Below, piece after piece: positions 34,091-41,911 of a stretch of DNA of 64,000 nt. The stretch is taken from positions 16,045-80,044 of the forward strand of contig JAJUHC010000007.1 in NCBI GenBank assembly GCA_029268065.1, given 5' to 3'. This DNA comes from Clostridiales bacterium. GTDB taxonomy: Bacteria > Bacillota > Clostridia > Oscillospirales > Oscillospiraceae. Both the position numbers and the translations under genes were made by a program. The notes below the pieces were generated by a model. That model searched no databases. It was not told the DNA's origin and saw nothing but the letters and a program-made list of their open reading frames with translations. The first letter of the stretch is position 1; every line of letters starts with the position of its first letter.

Positions 34091-34780
34091 TTACGCTCCG
34101 ATATTTCTCAAGTGCATGTACACGGTGTTCTTGCTGGTCCCAAGCATTTCCGCACACTTCGCCACGCTGTCCTTTACGCTGAAAACTCCTGCGATATGCA
34201 GCCTTCTGACTATTTCCTTGTTTTTGTACTTGCCGGGTATCGACGGGTTTTCCATTACGTCGCGCTGAATATCGAGAACCGTCTGCCTTATAATATCGTC
34301 GTAATCGTCTGTGTCGCGCGATATGAACTGGATTTTCTTGACCACGATATCCTCGGGCGGGCAGAAGCTCTTCACCACTTCCGAGACCGGGACGTTCAGG
34401 CTGAAGTTAAGGCAAAGCATGCCAATAAGCCTGTCTCCCTCGCCCTTGATTCCAATGGTGGCCGATTTGAAAACGTCTCCGCTCGAGTTTTCGCAGAAGT
34501 ACACGCTTACGGAAGGCTCCCCTTTTTTCATTTGTTCGACGAGCTTGTTTACAAGCCCGGGAGTGTACTCGTTTATCGTTCTGTTCGCGGTTCTGTCAGT
34601 ATAGTAGCCGTTAATGATTTTCTTTATCGAGTGATCCCCTATGCCAAGGCTGTGGAGCACGACCTCGTATCCTTTTCCGAGATATTGTGAGATACAGTCG
34701 CAAAGCAAAGAATAAGATTCAAGTATACACTTGTCGGCTTCAGTCAGCTCGACAAGGTACTCGGGATAATTTTTAGTCAT
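34091..34780 (-). CDS. YheO/DauR-type transcriptional regulator (PAS-like plus HTH)
   Basis: The 229-residue protein has an N-terminal YheO-like PAS domain (YEVVLHSLGIGDHSIKKIIN, then a GDRLIGMLCLNF strand) and a C-terminal helix-turn-helix (DSVAKCAEMLGTSKNTVYMH). Family members include DauR, which represses D-amino-acid catabolism genes, and other ligand-sensing repressors. It lies between an MFS gene and the divergent acyl kinase-pduL pair, which are its likely targets. The ligand is unknown. Confidence 0.85.
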   Translation of the reverse strand: MTKNYPEYLVELTEADKCILESYSLLCDCISQYLGKGYEVVLHSLGIGDHSIKKIINGYYTDRTANRTINEYTPGLVNKLVEQMKKGEPSVSVYFCENSSGDVFKSATIGIKGEGDRLIGMLCLNFSLNVPVSEVVKSFCPPEDIVVKKIQFISRDTDDYDDIIRQTVLDIQRDVMENPSIPGKYKNKEIVRRLHIAGVFSVKDSVAKCAEMLGTSKNTVYMHLRNIGA

Positions 34781-34953
34781 TTTGCAAAACTTCCTTTCAG
34801 CGACTTTGTGCAGTCATACATTATTTAACATAATGTCAAGGCATTGTCAATAAAAATATTTCAGTTTTAAGACTTTATACGATAAAATTGTGACTAATGA
34901 CTATAAAATATGTTATTTTAATAATTAATAATGTAACGGAGGCGGACAACATA

Positions 34954-36057
34954 ATGGAAAAAAGGAAGATATTGGTAATCAATATGGGCTCCACATCGTC
35001 CCAGGTGGCCTACTGCGAAAACACCGATATTATCGCGCAGCGCGAATGGGCGCACAAGTCCGAGGAGCTCAAGTCACTCGAAACGGTTGACGATATCGTC
35101 GCGTTCCGCAAGAAGCTTGTGCTGCAGTTTCTCGAGGAAAACAATCTGAAGGTGAGCGAAATGAACGCAATTGCCGCCCGCGGGGTCGGAACCTTCGGAA
35201 GCTACCGCCACGGCGCGTATCTTCTTACGCCGGAAGTAGGCGCTGACGCAAGGGCCGGAGGGGGACACCAGGGGCTCATGTCCTCGACCGTGATCGCCGA
35301 CGAGCTTTCCCAGCAATACAAGATTCCGGCATACCTCTACGACGTTGTTCCGGTTGATGAAATCTATGACATCGCGAGAGTAAGCGGGATACCCAATCAC
35401 AGGAGAAAGGCGGGCTCCCACACCCTTAACGGCAGGGCCGTCGCCATGAAGACTGCAGCAAAGCTTGGGATCAAATACGAGGAAGGTACCTTTATAGTCT
35501 GCCACATGGGGGGCGGAGTCGGAACAATGTGCCATCACAAGGGACGAATAGTGGAAACCTACTCCGCCGAAGAGGGTTCCTTCACGCCGGAGCGCGCAGG
35601 AAGAGTCCCCGCCGACGTCATGCGGAAGGTGTATTCGGACCGCAGCCTGACGCCGAAGGATATCAGGCAGATCCTCAACGTCAACGTCGGCTTATACGGT
35701 CATCTCGGCACAAACGATTGCCGCGAGGTCGAAAAGATGATCGCAAACGGAGATAAAAAAGCCCTTTTGGTCTATCAGGCGATGGCTTATCAGCTCAGCG
35801 CGAATATAGGCGCCATTTCGACCGCGGTTAACGGAAAGGTGGACGCCATTATACTTACGGGAGGCGTCGCCCACTCAAAGATGATGACCGGCTGGATCAC
35901 GGAAAGGGTAAGCTTTATCGCTCCTGTACATATCGTCCCGGGAGCCATGGAAGTTGAGGCTCTCGCGGGAGGCATTACCAGGGTCCTGAACGGCGAGGAA
36001 GCCGTCAATGATTACGAAGAGGTGAAGCGCCCTCACACGCTTTTTGAAAATTGTTGA
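34954..36057 (+). CDS. buk: Butyrate kinase family acyl kinase
   Basis: This ASKHA-fold kinase of 367 residues turns an acyl phosphate and ADP into the free acid and ATP. It has NMGSTSSQVAYC at the phosphate-1 loop, GGGHQGLMS, AGSHTLNGRAVAMKTA and GGVAHSKMM, all like butyrate kinases. The ATG at 34954 follows CGGAGG; the longer frame has no SD. pduL follows after 54 bases, so the pair could turn an acyl-CoA into acid and ATP. Butyrate, isobutyrate or another short acyl group cannot be told apart by eye. Confidence 0.88.
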   Translation: MEKRKILVINMGSTSSQVAYCENTDIIAQREWAHKSEELKSLETVDDIVAFRKKLVLQFLEENNLKVSEMNAIAARGVGTFGSYRHGAYLLTPEVGADARAGGGHQGLMSSTVIADELSQQYKIPAYLYDVVPVDEIYDIARVSGIPNHRRKAGSHTLNGRAVAMKTAAKLGIKYEEGTFIVCHMGGGVGTMCHHKGRIVETYSAEEGSFTPERAGRVPADVMRKVYSDRSLTPKDIRQILNVNVGLYGHLGTNDCREVEKMIANGDKKALLVYQAMAYQLSANIGAISTAVNGKVDAIILTGGVAHSKMMTGWITERVSFIAPVHIVPGAMEVEALAGGITRVLNGEEAVNDYEEVKRPHTLFENC

Positions 36058-36111
36058 TTTTTGCTAATAAAATGTATATAATTTGTAATATCATCTGAAG
36101 GGAGATATATT

Positions 36112-36681
36112 ATGGGAAAAAAGATTCCGGTATTGGTTTCTGCCAGGCATCTTCACCTGTCGCAGGACGTTGTAGACATACTTTTTGGCAAGGGCTTCAA
36201 GCTTGAGCCGGCCGCACCCACAAAGGGACAGTTCCTTTCAACCTCCAGGGTAAAGGTGATAGGTCCAAGGAGCTCTATGGAAAACGTCGCTATCATGGGA
36301 CCCTGCCGCGGCTTCAACCAGTTTGAAATCTCGATGACTGACACCCGCACCCTGGGCATACCCGCTCCTCTCCGCATGTCCGGCGATATCGAGGGCACCC
36401 CAGGCGTTAAGCTTGTCGGCCCCGCCGGAGAAGTAGAGCTCGACAAGGGCGTTATCGTTGCTAAGCGCCATATTCATCTCGCAAAGGACGCAGCGGAAGA
36501 GCAGGGAATCGCCGACGGCGAATGCGTCATGCTCAAGGTGGAGAGCGACGGGCGCGCGCTGATATTCGACGATATCATAGCCCGTGTGGGCGGACCCGAA
36601 AGCGTCGTTCACATCGATACGGACGAGGGAAACGCGGCCTGCGTGGTCAAGGGCACGATGGGCGAGATAATAAAAAAGTAA
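36112..36681 (+). CDS. pduL: Phosphate propanoyltransferase PduL
   Basis: PduL is a zinc phosphotransacylase that swaps CoA for phosphate on short acyl groups. The 189-residue product has the two histidine-rich metal motifs SARHLHLS (residues 10-17) and AKRHIHLAKD, and SSMENVAIMGPCRG. It lacks an N-terminal encapsulation peptide, so it is probably cytosolic rather than in a microcompartment. It lies directly after the acyl kinase and ends at a strong terminator. No pta is next to ackA in this window, so it may also serve acetate formation. Confidence 0.93.
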   Translation: MGKKIPVLVSARHLHLSQDVVDILFGKGFKLEPAAPTKGQFLSTSRVKVIGPRSSMENVAIMGPCRGFNQFEISMTDTRTLGIPAPLRMSGDIEGTPGVKLVGPAGEVELDKGVIVAKRHIHLAKDAAEEQGIADGECVMLKVESDGRALIFDDIIARVGGPESVVHIDTDEGNAACVVKGTMGEIIKK

Positions 36682-36699
36682 ATTCCGGCGCATATTTTA

Positions 36700-36738
36700 A
36701 TGGCCGGCGGTTGTTTTTAAAAACCGCCGGCCATTTTT
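36700..36738 (+). terminator. Terminator after pduL
   Basis: The strong stem ATGGCCGGCGGTT/AACCGCCGGCCAT is followed by TTTTTGCG. Confidence 0.9.
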
Positions 36739-36748
36739 GCGTTAAAGC

Positions 36749-36785
36749 GGCGTCTCCCCGCGGCTGTCTGCCGCGGGGAGACGCT
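36749..36785. repeat. 37-bp hairpin, left direct repeat of element D
   Basis: The stem GCGTCTCCCCGCGGC/GCCGCGGGGAGACGC surrounds TGTCT. It is repeated exactly at 36978-37014. It is the gene-end hairpin of the convergent nucleoside phosphorylase gene; the pduL terminator is a separate hairpin just upstream. Confidence 0.9.
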
Positions 36786-36977
36786 CAGCCTGTCAAAAAA
36801 CCTAAGAGCAAAAAATGTGATAACAGTACAAACCCATTTTTCCGGCGGCGTGTACGCCGGAAAAATACATTATCCCGCGCAATTGTGCGCGACCGGGGGT
36901 ATCGCGGCTTTGGCCGCGTATCAAGGGGGTATTGGATACCCCCTTGAAGCGTGTCGAAACACTTTTTCGACACGCTC
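36786..36977 (+). repeat. Hairpin-duplicating element, copy D (type I)
   Basis: This 192-bp unit has exact 37-bp direct repeats of the local hairpin on both sides. The left end is AGCCTGTCAAAAAAC and the right end CGACACGCTC. Stems, in order: TTTTTCCGGCG/CGCCGGAAAAA, CGCGCA/TGCGCG, CGCGGC/GCCGCG, CAAGGGGGTAT/ATACCCCCTTG and AGCGTGTCGAAA/TTTCGACACGCT. It is nearly identical to copy C outside the stem changes. Confidence 0.93.
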
Positions 36978-37014
36978 GGCGTCTCCCCGCGGCTGTCTGC
37001 CGCGGGGAGACGCT
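36978..37014 (-). repeat. 37-bp hairpin, right direct repeat of element D
   Basis: This exact copy of 36749-36785 lies 6 bases beyond the stop of the nucleoside phosphorylase gene and is the first hairpin its transcript meets. Confidence 0.9.
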
Positions 37015-37020
37015 GTCAAT

Positions 37021-37794
37021 TCAGGTTGATTTGCTCTTGTCAGCCGCGATAAGACGTCTCATTGCCTCAACCGCCGTTCTTATGACGGGTTCGGTATCAT
37101 GGTTCTCAAGGTCGTCCATTCCCGCGGCTCTGCGCTCCTGATTCCATACGACATGCAAAATCGTTCCGCAGCGGACGCGAAGCGCGGAAGCGGCGACAAA
37201 GAGCGCCGCCGATTCCATTTCGCTCGCCAGAACCCCGAGTCTTTTCCAGGCCTCCCATTTGTAGCGCAGCTCATCGTAAACCGGCATCCTCTTCGGCGAG
37301 TGCTGACCGTAAAACGAGTCCTTGCTCTGCACCACTCCGACATGGCTGTTATAGCCGAGCTCCTTTGCGGCTTTACAAAGCTCGGTCACTATCCCGAAAT
37401 TGGCGACGGCCGGAAATTCTATCGGGGCGTATTCCCTGCTCGTACCGTCATATCTAACCGAGCTGCTCGCTATTACAAGATCTCCCGCGCAGACGGAAAG
37501 ATCTATTCCCCCGCAGGTTCCGACTCGGATGAAGGTGTGCGCGTCCAGAGCCGCAAGCTCCTCTATCGCTATCGCGGCGGAAGGTCCGCCGATGCCGGTG
37601 GAAACAACCGAAACCATCTCTCCGTCGAGATAACCCGTATAGGTTGTGAACTCACGGTTCTGCGCGACCTTTTGTGAATCGTCCAGGAACGCGGCTATAT
37701 CCTCGCAGCGCCCGGGATTGCCCGGAAGCAATACATACTTGCCTACATCGCCGCTTCGGCAGGCGATATGATACTGAAAAAGTCTGTAATCCAT
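37021..37794 (-). CDS. Nucleoside phosphorylase, uridine phosphorylase type
   Basis: This 257-residue protein of the PNP/UDP family cleaves nucleosides with phosphate. It has [13 protein letters not shown] (phosphate loop), [10 protein letters not shown] and the C-terminal [13 protein letters not shown] with the ribose-binding Met-Glu pair; these are closest to uridine phosphorylase, but the base specificity is not certain. The ATG at 37794 follows GGGGGGAA. It lies 29 bases after rubrerythrin on the same strand. Its 3' end hairpin carries an element (copy D). Confidence 0.88.
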   Translation of the reverse strand: MDYRLFQYHIACRSGDVGKYVLLPGNPGRCEDIAAFLDDSQKVAQNREFTTYTGYLDGEMVSVVSTGIGGPSAAIAIEELAALDAHTFIRVGTCGGIDLSVCAGDLVIASSSVRYDGTSREYAPIEFPAVANFGIVTELCKAAKELGYNSHVGVVQSKDSFYGQHSPKRMPVYDELRYKWEAWKRLGVLASEMESAALFVAASALRVRCGTILHVVWNQERRAAGMDDLENHDTEPVIRTAVEAMRRLIAADKSKST

Positions 37795-37823
37795 GAAAAA
37801 ATTCCCCCCAGGACTGCAAATTA

Positions 37824-38363
37824 TCAATAATTTGTCAGTCTAAGCTCAAAATACGCCTGCGGATGGGCGCACACCGGGCATGATTCCGGAGCGTTTGAGC
37901 CGTAATGAATGTGCCCGCAGTTTCTGCACTGCCAAACGGTCTGCTCTCCCCTTTTGAATGCTTCGCCGGTTTCTATATTTCTGAGGAGCTTGAGATAACG
38001 CTCCTCGTGGCTTTTTTCAATAAGCGCTACGCCCTCCATCTGCTTTGCGATATCTTCAAAGCCTTCCTGCCGGGCGATTTCCGCAAATTCCTTATACATC
38101 TGAGTCCACTCGCCGTTTTCTCCCGCGGCGGCGTCCTTCAGGTTTTCAGCCGTGCCCGGAATCCCGTTGTGAAGATGCTTAAACCACAGCTTGGCGTGTT
38201 CCTTTTCATTTTCAGCCGTTTCAAGGAAAATAGCGGCTATCTGCTCGTAACCGTCCTTCTTGGCCTGACTGGCATAATAGGTGTACTTGTTTCTGGCCTG
38301 CGACTCCCCCGCAAACGCATACGCAAGATTGGCCTCAGTTTTGCTTCCCTTTAATTCCGCCAT
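37824..38363 (-). CDS. Rubrerythrin
   Basis: Rubrerythrin reduces hydrogen peroxide in anaerobes using electrons from NADH via rubredoxin-type partners. The 179-residue protein has a four-helix diiron domain with the ligand motifs [23 protein letters not shown] and IEKSHEERY, and a C-terminal rubredoxin-like iron site with CRNCG and CPVC. SD AAGGAGG precedes the ATG. It supports an anaerobic lifestyle. Confidence 0.96.
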   Translation of the reverse strand: MAELKGSKTEANLAYAFAGESQARNKYTYYASQAKKDGYEQIAAIFLETAENEKEHAKLWFKHLHNGIPGTAENLKDAAAGENGEWTQMYKEFAEIARQEGFEDIAKQMEGVALIEKSHEERYLKLLRNIETGEAFKRGEQTVWQCRNCGHIHYGSNAPESCPVCAHPQAYFELRLTNY

Positions 38364-38430
38364 ATCTGGTTTCCTCCTTTGTATTATTTTTTGCCTGGAG
38401 CAACATAATACTACATTAACAAGAATTTTT

Positions 38431-38460
38431 TTGCAATCATTTTCGAGCTTTCGTTATAAT
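38431..38460 (+). promoter_or_regulatory. Promoter of the small lipoprotein gene
   Basis: TTGCAA (38431-38436) and TATAAT (38455-38460) are 18 bases apart, about 65 bases before the start codon. Confidence 0.6.
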
Positions 38461-38524
38461 ATTTATCTTAATGAGAATAATAGCTTCTGCGTAGCATGAG
38501 AATTATGCAAACAGGAGGAAAACC

Positions 38525-38731
38525 ATGAAGCGTATTTGCGCATGCATTCTGGCGACGATGATCATCGCCGCGACATTCTGCGGCTGCACCACAACCACTA
38601 CGCCGACGCCTACGCCAACTCCGGCCGCAACGGTAAAGCCTACGGCGACGCCGACGCCTTCCCCGAAGCCGACGGCGACTATCGTCCCCACGGTCATCCC
38701 CACCGCAGGCGTAAGCCCGAAAACCACCTAG
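38525..38731 (+). CDS. Small Thr-Pro-rich lipoprotein
   Basis: The 68-residue product has a basic N-terminus, a hydrophobic segment and a lipobox FCGC (cysteine about residue 21), followed by about 45 residues of alternating threonine and proline with little else. The SD CAGGAGG precedes the ATG and a promoter and terminator hairpin frame the gene, so it is likely expressed. Such extended Thr-Pro stalks act as spacers or glycan carriers in other proteins; no domain follows it here. Function unknown. Confidence 0.7.
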   Translation: MKRICACILATMIIAATFCGCTTTTTPTPTPTPAATVKPTATPTPSPKPTATIVPTVIPTAGVSPKTT

Positions 38732-38760
38732 TCCGATACAATCACTCGGAAAAATCTGAA

Positions 38761-38797
38761 ACGCTAAACGCCCGTGTTAGGCACGGGCGTTTAGCGT
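38761..38797 (+). terminator. 37-bp lipoprotein-gene hairpin, left direct repeat of element E
   Basis: The perfect 16-bp stem ACGCTAAACGCCCGTG/CACGGGCGTTTAGCGT surrounds TTAGG. It is repeated exactly at 38981-39017. It is followed by GAGCGTGTCG of the element, not by a T-run. Confidence 0.9.
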
Positions 38798-38980
38798 GAG
38801 CGTGTCGAAAAAGTGTTTCGACACGCTTCAAGGGGGTATCCAATACCCCCTTGATACGCGGCTGAAGCCGCGATACCCCCGGTCGCGCACGATTTGCGCG
38901 GGCTGAGGTTTTTTTCCGAGAAGTGAATTCCCGGAAAAATAGATTTATATATACCTGCGAGGGAGTTTTTTGACAGGCTG
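38798..38980 (-). repeat. Hairpin-duplicating element, copy E (type II, reverse orientation)
   Basis: This 183-bp unit is flanked by exact 37-bp hairpin repeats. Read on the minus strand it begins CAGCCTGTCAAAAAAC and ends CGACACGCTC. Its left half (TCCCTCGCAGG, then a TTTTTCCG/CGGAAAAA stem) matches copy B; the right half has the same stems as all copies. It lies between two genes that converge on it, the lipoprotein gene and ribU. Confidence 0.92.
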
Positions 38981-39017
38981 ACGCTAAACGCCCGTGTTAG
39001 GCACGGGCGTTTAGCGT
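38981..39017. terminator. 37-bp hairpin, right direct repeat of element E
   Basis: This exact copy of 38761-38797 is followed on the plus strand by TTTTTCATAC, so it keeps the T-run for the lipoprotein gene. On the minus strand it is the first hairpin after ribU. Confidence 0.88.
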
Positions 39018-39036
39018 TTTTCATACTTTGCTCCGA

Positions 39037-39678
39037 TCAGATGACCCCTCTGGAAGCCATAACCGCGAAAACACATGTCAGAAATAGAATTGTGGCAAAT
39101 ATCATCAGCCCTGTGTTTGCCTTTACGGCCTTCCCTGCGACTTCGCCCTGAGGAATCAGATTTGCTTTTCTCAGGGCAGTTACTACAGGCTTATAGAGCA
39201 GAAGAGTGACCGCCATGTTTAAAGAAGCCTTTATCAGGTTAAACGGCAAAAACACCGGAATAAGCATGCTTACTACGACCTGACGCGGAACCTTCATATA
39301 TGCCGGAGTAATGATATAGTTCCATAAAAGCATCGCCGCGGTCAGCGCAAGCGAGCCCGCCGCCAGACCCGCCACGGCGCCGCTTATCCTGTGATTCCTT
39401 TTATAAATCACGGCCGCCGGACATACAAAAGCGCAGGTCGCAATCACGTTCATCAAAAGGCCTATCGGACCCGTATGGCTTACGGTCAGCAATTCTATTA
39501 CCGGCACTATAATCGAAATCACGAGTCCCGAAAGCGGGCCCAGAATAAAGGCGCAAATCGTAATAACGGCACTTTTCAGCTCCAGATCAAGAAAGGTGTT
39601 GAAGGGCACTTTTATCAGGGACACCAGAAACGCCACCGCGCAAAACATGGCTATCGTTGTTATTTTTCTTGTTTTCAT
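39037..39678 (-). CDS. ribU: Riboflavin ECF transporter S component RibU
   Basis: RibU binds riboflavin in the membrane and works with the shared ECF ATPases and T component. The 213-residue protein has about six helices, and KVPFNTFLDLELKSAVI and ILGPLSGLV are typical of RibU. The ATG follows GGAGG. An FMN riboswitch and terminator precede it (39709-39871), which settles the substrate. No energising module genes are nearby, as is usual for group II ECF systems. Confidence 0.94.
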   Translation of the reverse strand: MKTRKITTIAMFCAVAFLVSLIKVPFNTFLDLELKSAVITICAFILGPLSGLVISIIVPVIELLTVSHTGPIGLLMNVIATCAFVCPAAVIYKRNHRISGAVAGLAAGSLALTAAMLLWNYIITPAYMKVPRQVVVSMLIPVFLPFNLIKASLNMAVTLLLYKPVVTALRKANLIPQGEVAGKAVKANTGLMIFATILFLTCVFAVMASRGVI

Positions 39679-39708
39679 TTCAGTCCTCCAAAATCCAAAA
39701 ATATAAAA

Positions 39709-39732
39709 GCCCGTGAAAAAAGCTTCACGGGC
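39709..39732 (-). terminator. Expression-platform terminator of the FMN riboswitch
   Basis: On the minus strand the stem GCCCGTGAA/TTCACGGGC is followed by TTTTATATTTTT. It lies between the aptamer and ribU, so FMN binding would end transcription here. Confidence 0.85.
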
Positions 39733-39761
39733 GTAAAATACCGATTACAAAATAACGGCAA

Positions 39762-39872
39762 ATCATCTTCTCCCATCCAGACTTTAACTGTCGGTATCGG
39801 AATCGCACCGATTCTGCGGAAAACCGCTCGCAGACTATACTGCCGGTGGGGACTTTCACCCCGCCCTGAAGA
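39762..39872 (-). ncRNA. FMN riboswitch (RFN element)
   Basis: On the minus strand the conserved aptamer blocks are seen in order: TCAGGGCGGGGTGAAAGTCC, CCCACCGGC, GTCTGCGAGCG, then CCGACAGTTAAAGTCTGGAT and GGGAGAAGATG. It senses flavin mononucleotide and controls ribU through the terminator just downstream. Confidence 0.96.
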
Positions 39873-39938
39873 CGTATGTTTAATTTTTTCTCATTTTAAC
39901 ACAAAATAAATAATTGTCAAGATTGCAATTAAATTATT

Positions 39939-39967
39939 TTGACAAACACATGTTCCAGGTGTATAAT
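39939..39967 (+). promoter_or_regulatory. Promoter of the YpsA-like gene
   Basis: TTGACA (39939-39944) and TATAAT (39962-39967) are exactly 17 bases apart. The start near 39974 favours the ATG at 39997 over the one at 39976. Confidence 0.85.
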
Positions 39968-39996
39968 AATGGCAAATGCAATCACGGGTGGTAGGT

Positions 39997-40506
39997 ATGG
40001 ACTTTGAGAGGTCAAAAGAAAACAGCTGCTGCTTTACTGGACACCGTTCCTCGAAGCTCCCCTGGAAGGGAAACGACGAGGATATCCGCTGCCTTGCTTT
40101 GAAAAACAGACTCTACGACGTCGCGGAGTCGCTTTACAAGGCGGGCATCTCCCACTTTATATGCGGCATGGCCACGGGCTGCGATATGTATTTCTGCGAG
40201 GCGGTGCTGAAGCTCCGCTCCGAGCATCCGGAAATAACCCTTGAAGCTGCCATTCCCTGCGAGGATCAGACAAAGTTATGGGATTTGAGGCAGCGCCGGC
40301 GCTACAATCTTTTTTTGCATCAGTGCGATTTCCAGACTGTAATTCAAAAGGAGTACACACAGGGCTGCATGCAGAAGAGGAATTACTACATGGTGGACAA
40401 TTCATCTGTTTTGCTTGCCGTATTTGACGGCACATACGGCGGGACTATGCAGACAATCGCCTACGCGGCCAGGAAAGGTCTTGAGATCATAGAGATCCGG
40501 CCGTGA
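39997..40506 (+). CDS. YpsA-like SLOG-fold protein (DUF1273)
   Basis: The 169-residue protein begins with CCFTGHRSSKLPW, then FICGMATGCDMYFCEAVL and FDGTYGGTMQTIAYA, the nucleotide-sensing loops of the SLOG/DprA-related fold. YpsA-like proteins are linked to cell division and stress in Bacillus; SLOG proteins in general bind nucleotide-derived ligands. The true role here is not known. It is convergent with tmcAL across a bidirectional terminator. Confidence 0.82.
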   Translation: MDFERSKENSCCFTGHRSSKLPWKGNDEDIRCLALKNRLYDVAESLYKAGISHFICGMATGCDMYFCEAVLKLRSEHPEITLEAAIPCEDQTKLWDLRQRRRYNLFLHQCDFQTVIQKEYTQGCMQKRNYYMVDNSSVLLAVFDGTYGGTMQTIAYAARKGLEIIEIRP

Positions 40507-40550
40507 GGACGGCGCCGCATACTACGGCTTAAGCCGTTTCAGACACGCTC
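40507..40550 (+). repeat. Probable relic of the hairpin-duplicating element
   Basis: CGGCTTAAGCCG matches the third-stem core CGGCTTCAGCCG of full copies at 11 of 12 positions, and is followed by TTTCAGACACGCTC, close to the element end TTTCGACACGCTC. It stops directly at a terminator hairpin (40551), as all copies do. Most of the unit and the left hairpin copy are gone. Confidence 0.55.
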
Positions 40551-40578
40551 AAAGAGTCCGCTCAGCCGCGGACTCTTT
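40551..40578. terminator. Bidirectional terminator between the YpsA-like gene and tmcAL
   Basis: The perfect stem AAAGAGTCCGC/GCGGACTCTTT with a 6-base loop has A-run and T-run flanks on both sides, and lies between convergent genes. Confidence 0.88.
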
Positions 40579-40581
40579 TTG

Positions 40582-41769
40582 TCATATTATTCTCGGCCCC
40601 GCCGTGTATTCCTGCCCCCCTCGTCTTTCAGAGGGCTCGGGATAGGCGAGCACATAGAGATCCTTGCATGCGCTTTCGAGCTCGAAAAGCCGTCCTGCTT
40701 CCCCGTTGAGTCGCTTTCCCGAAGAGGGCTTTGTGATGAGCTCGAAGCCCTTCGACGCAGTTTTTATCACCTGCCGACCGCGATTGCCGAAAGCAAGTAT
40801 CTTTGCGTAGGGCGGGCACTGAGAAAAGTCGTCCCTTATTCCGAGATACGCCCTCAGCACCAGCCTCCTGATGCGGGAAAGTGCGTATCTTTTCGTCTTG
40901 GTATTCATTAAGACCGCCTCCAGAGTAGGTTCCTTTGAAGCGTACTTGAAAAGCCTGTCTGAAAGCCCTTCCTCACAGCCGTCAAGCAGGGCAAAATCTG
41001 ATCGGCGCATACCTCTCAGCTTTGCGAGTATCGCGCTTTCGCAGTTTTCGACAAAAACCGGCGCCCGCCCTCTTTTTATTTCCTCCGACAGCACTGCTGC
41101 TGCCTCCGGCGGGATGTACGCGAAAGCGTCCTCCCCCTTTCTCAGCATCGCGCGTATCTTTGACGCCGAGGCGGTTTCCAGCAGCTCCGCGCTGTCGTGA
41201 CCCGCCCCTATCCTCCTGAAGGTCAGCGGCTTTATTTTTGAGCCCAGCTTTTTTACGGCCTTGATGTATTCCACGCCCAGAATGTTGTTCGGGCTTTCGA
41301 GTATGGAGGCTTCCCTTCCAAGAGCCTTTAAAGCCGCCTTCTGCCTTGCTGCGGCATAGGAGACTCCAATTTTCAGCTCGGATTTTATAAGCTCATCCGC
41401 TTCATCTGAAAGTAAAAATTCCGATATCCTATACAGCGGGCCAATCTCGCCTATCTCGGTTCCGAATGACAGGTGCGTAATATTCCCCATACTGTGAAGT
41501 ATGGATACCGCGCCATAGGCAAAGCTCTCGGCCGAGGACAGCGCCCAGGGTACGGGAAGCTCAAGGACAAGGTCCGCGCCGCAGCGCACCGCGGCTTCCG
41601 CTCTCGCGTGCTTCTCAAAAGCCGCAAAATCGCCCCGCTGCGTGTAATCGCCGCTCATTACGCATACTATGACCGCTTCCTTCCCCAGAACCTCGCGCGT
41701 CTTTTCGATGTGGAGCCTGTGTCCCAGATGAAACGGGTTATACTCGGCAACAATTCCAGCAATATCCAA
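40582..41769 (-). CDS. tmcAL: tRNA(Met) cytidine acetate ligase TmcAL
   Basis: TmcAL (formerly YlbM) makes N4-acetylcytidine at the wobble position of elongator tRNA(Met) using acetate and ATP. The 395-residue protein has the nucleotidyltransferase motif GIVAEYNPFHLGHRLHI with HLGH at residues 16-19, and VMSGDYTQRGDFA. It is divergent from ackA, a frequent neighbour in Clostridia; both use acetate. Confidence 0.93.
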   Translation of the reverse strand: MDIAGIVAEYNPFHLGHRLHIEKTREVLGKEAVIVCVMSGDYTQRGDFAAFEKHARAEAAVRCGADLVLELPVPWALSSAESFAYGAVSILHSMGNITHLSFGTEIGEIGPLYRISEFLLSDEADELIKSELKIGVSYAAARQKAALKALGREASILESPNNILGVEYIKAVKKLGSKIKPLTFRRIGAGHDSAELLETASASKIRAMLRKGEDAFAYIPPEAAAVLSEEIKRGRAPVFVENCESAILAKLRGMRRSDFALLDGCEEGLSDRLFKYASKEPTLEAVLMNTKTKRYALSRIRRLVLRAYLGIRDDFSQCPPYAKILAFGNRGRQVIKTASKGFELITKPSSGKRLNGEAGRLFELESACKDLYVLAYPEPSERRGGQEYTAGPRII

Positions 41770-41823
41770 ATTATTTTACCTCAAATTATTAAATTAAATT
41801 AATATTTTTATTACTTTTGTCTG

Positions 41824-41852
41824 TTGAATACTTATTACCTTTATATTATAAT
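41824..41852 (+). promoter_or_regulatory. Promoter of ackA
   Basis: TTGAAT (41824-41829) and TATAAT (41847-41852) are 17 bases apart, about 60 bases upstream of the start codon. Confidence 0.7.
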
Positions 41853-41911
41853 GGTAATTTGTAATAATACAACAATTTAAATTACTTTTCGAAAGGATGC
41901 CCTGCAAAAAA

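Noticed and set aside
36786..36977. A group IIC intron, since these insert after terminators.
   Set aside because: The unit is under 200 bp, has no recognisable domain V or reverse transcriptase, and group II introns do not make long target duplications.
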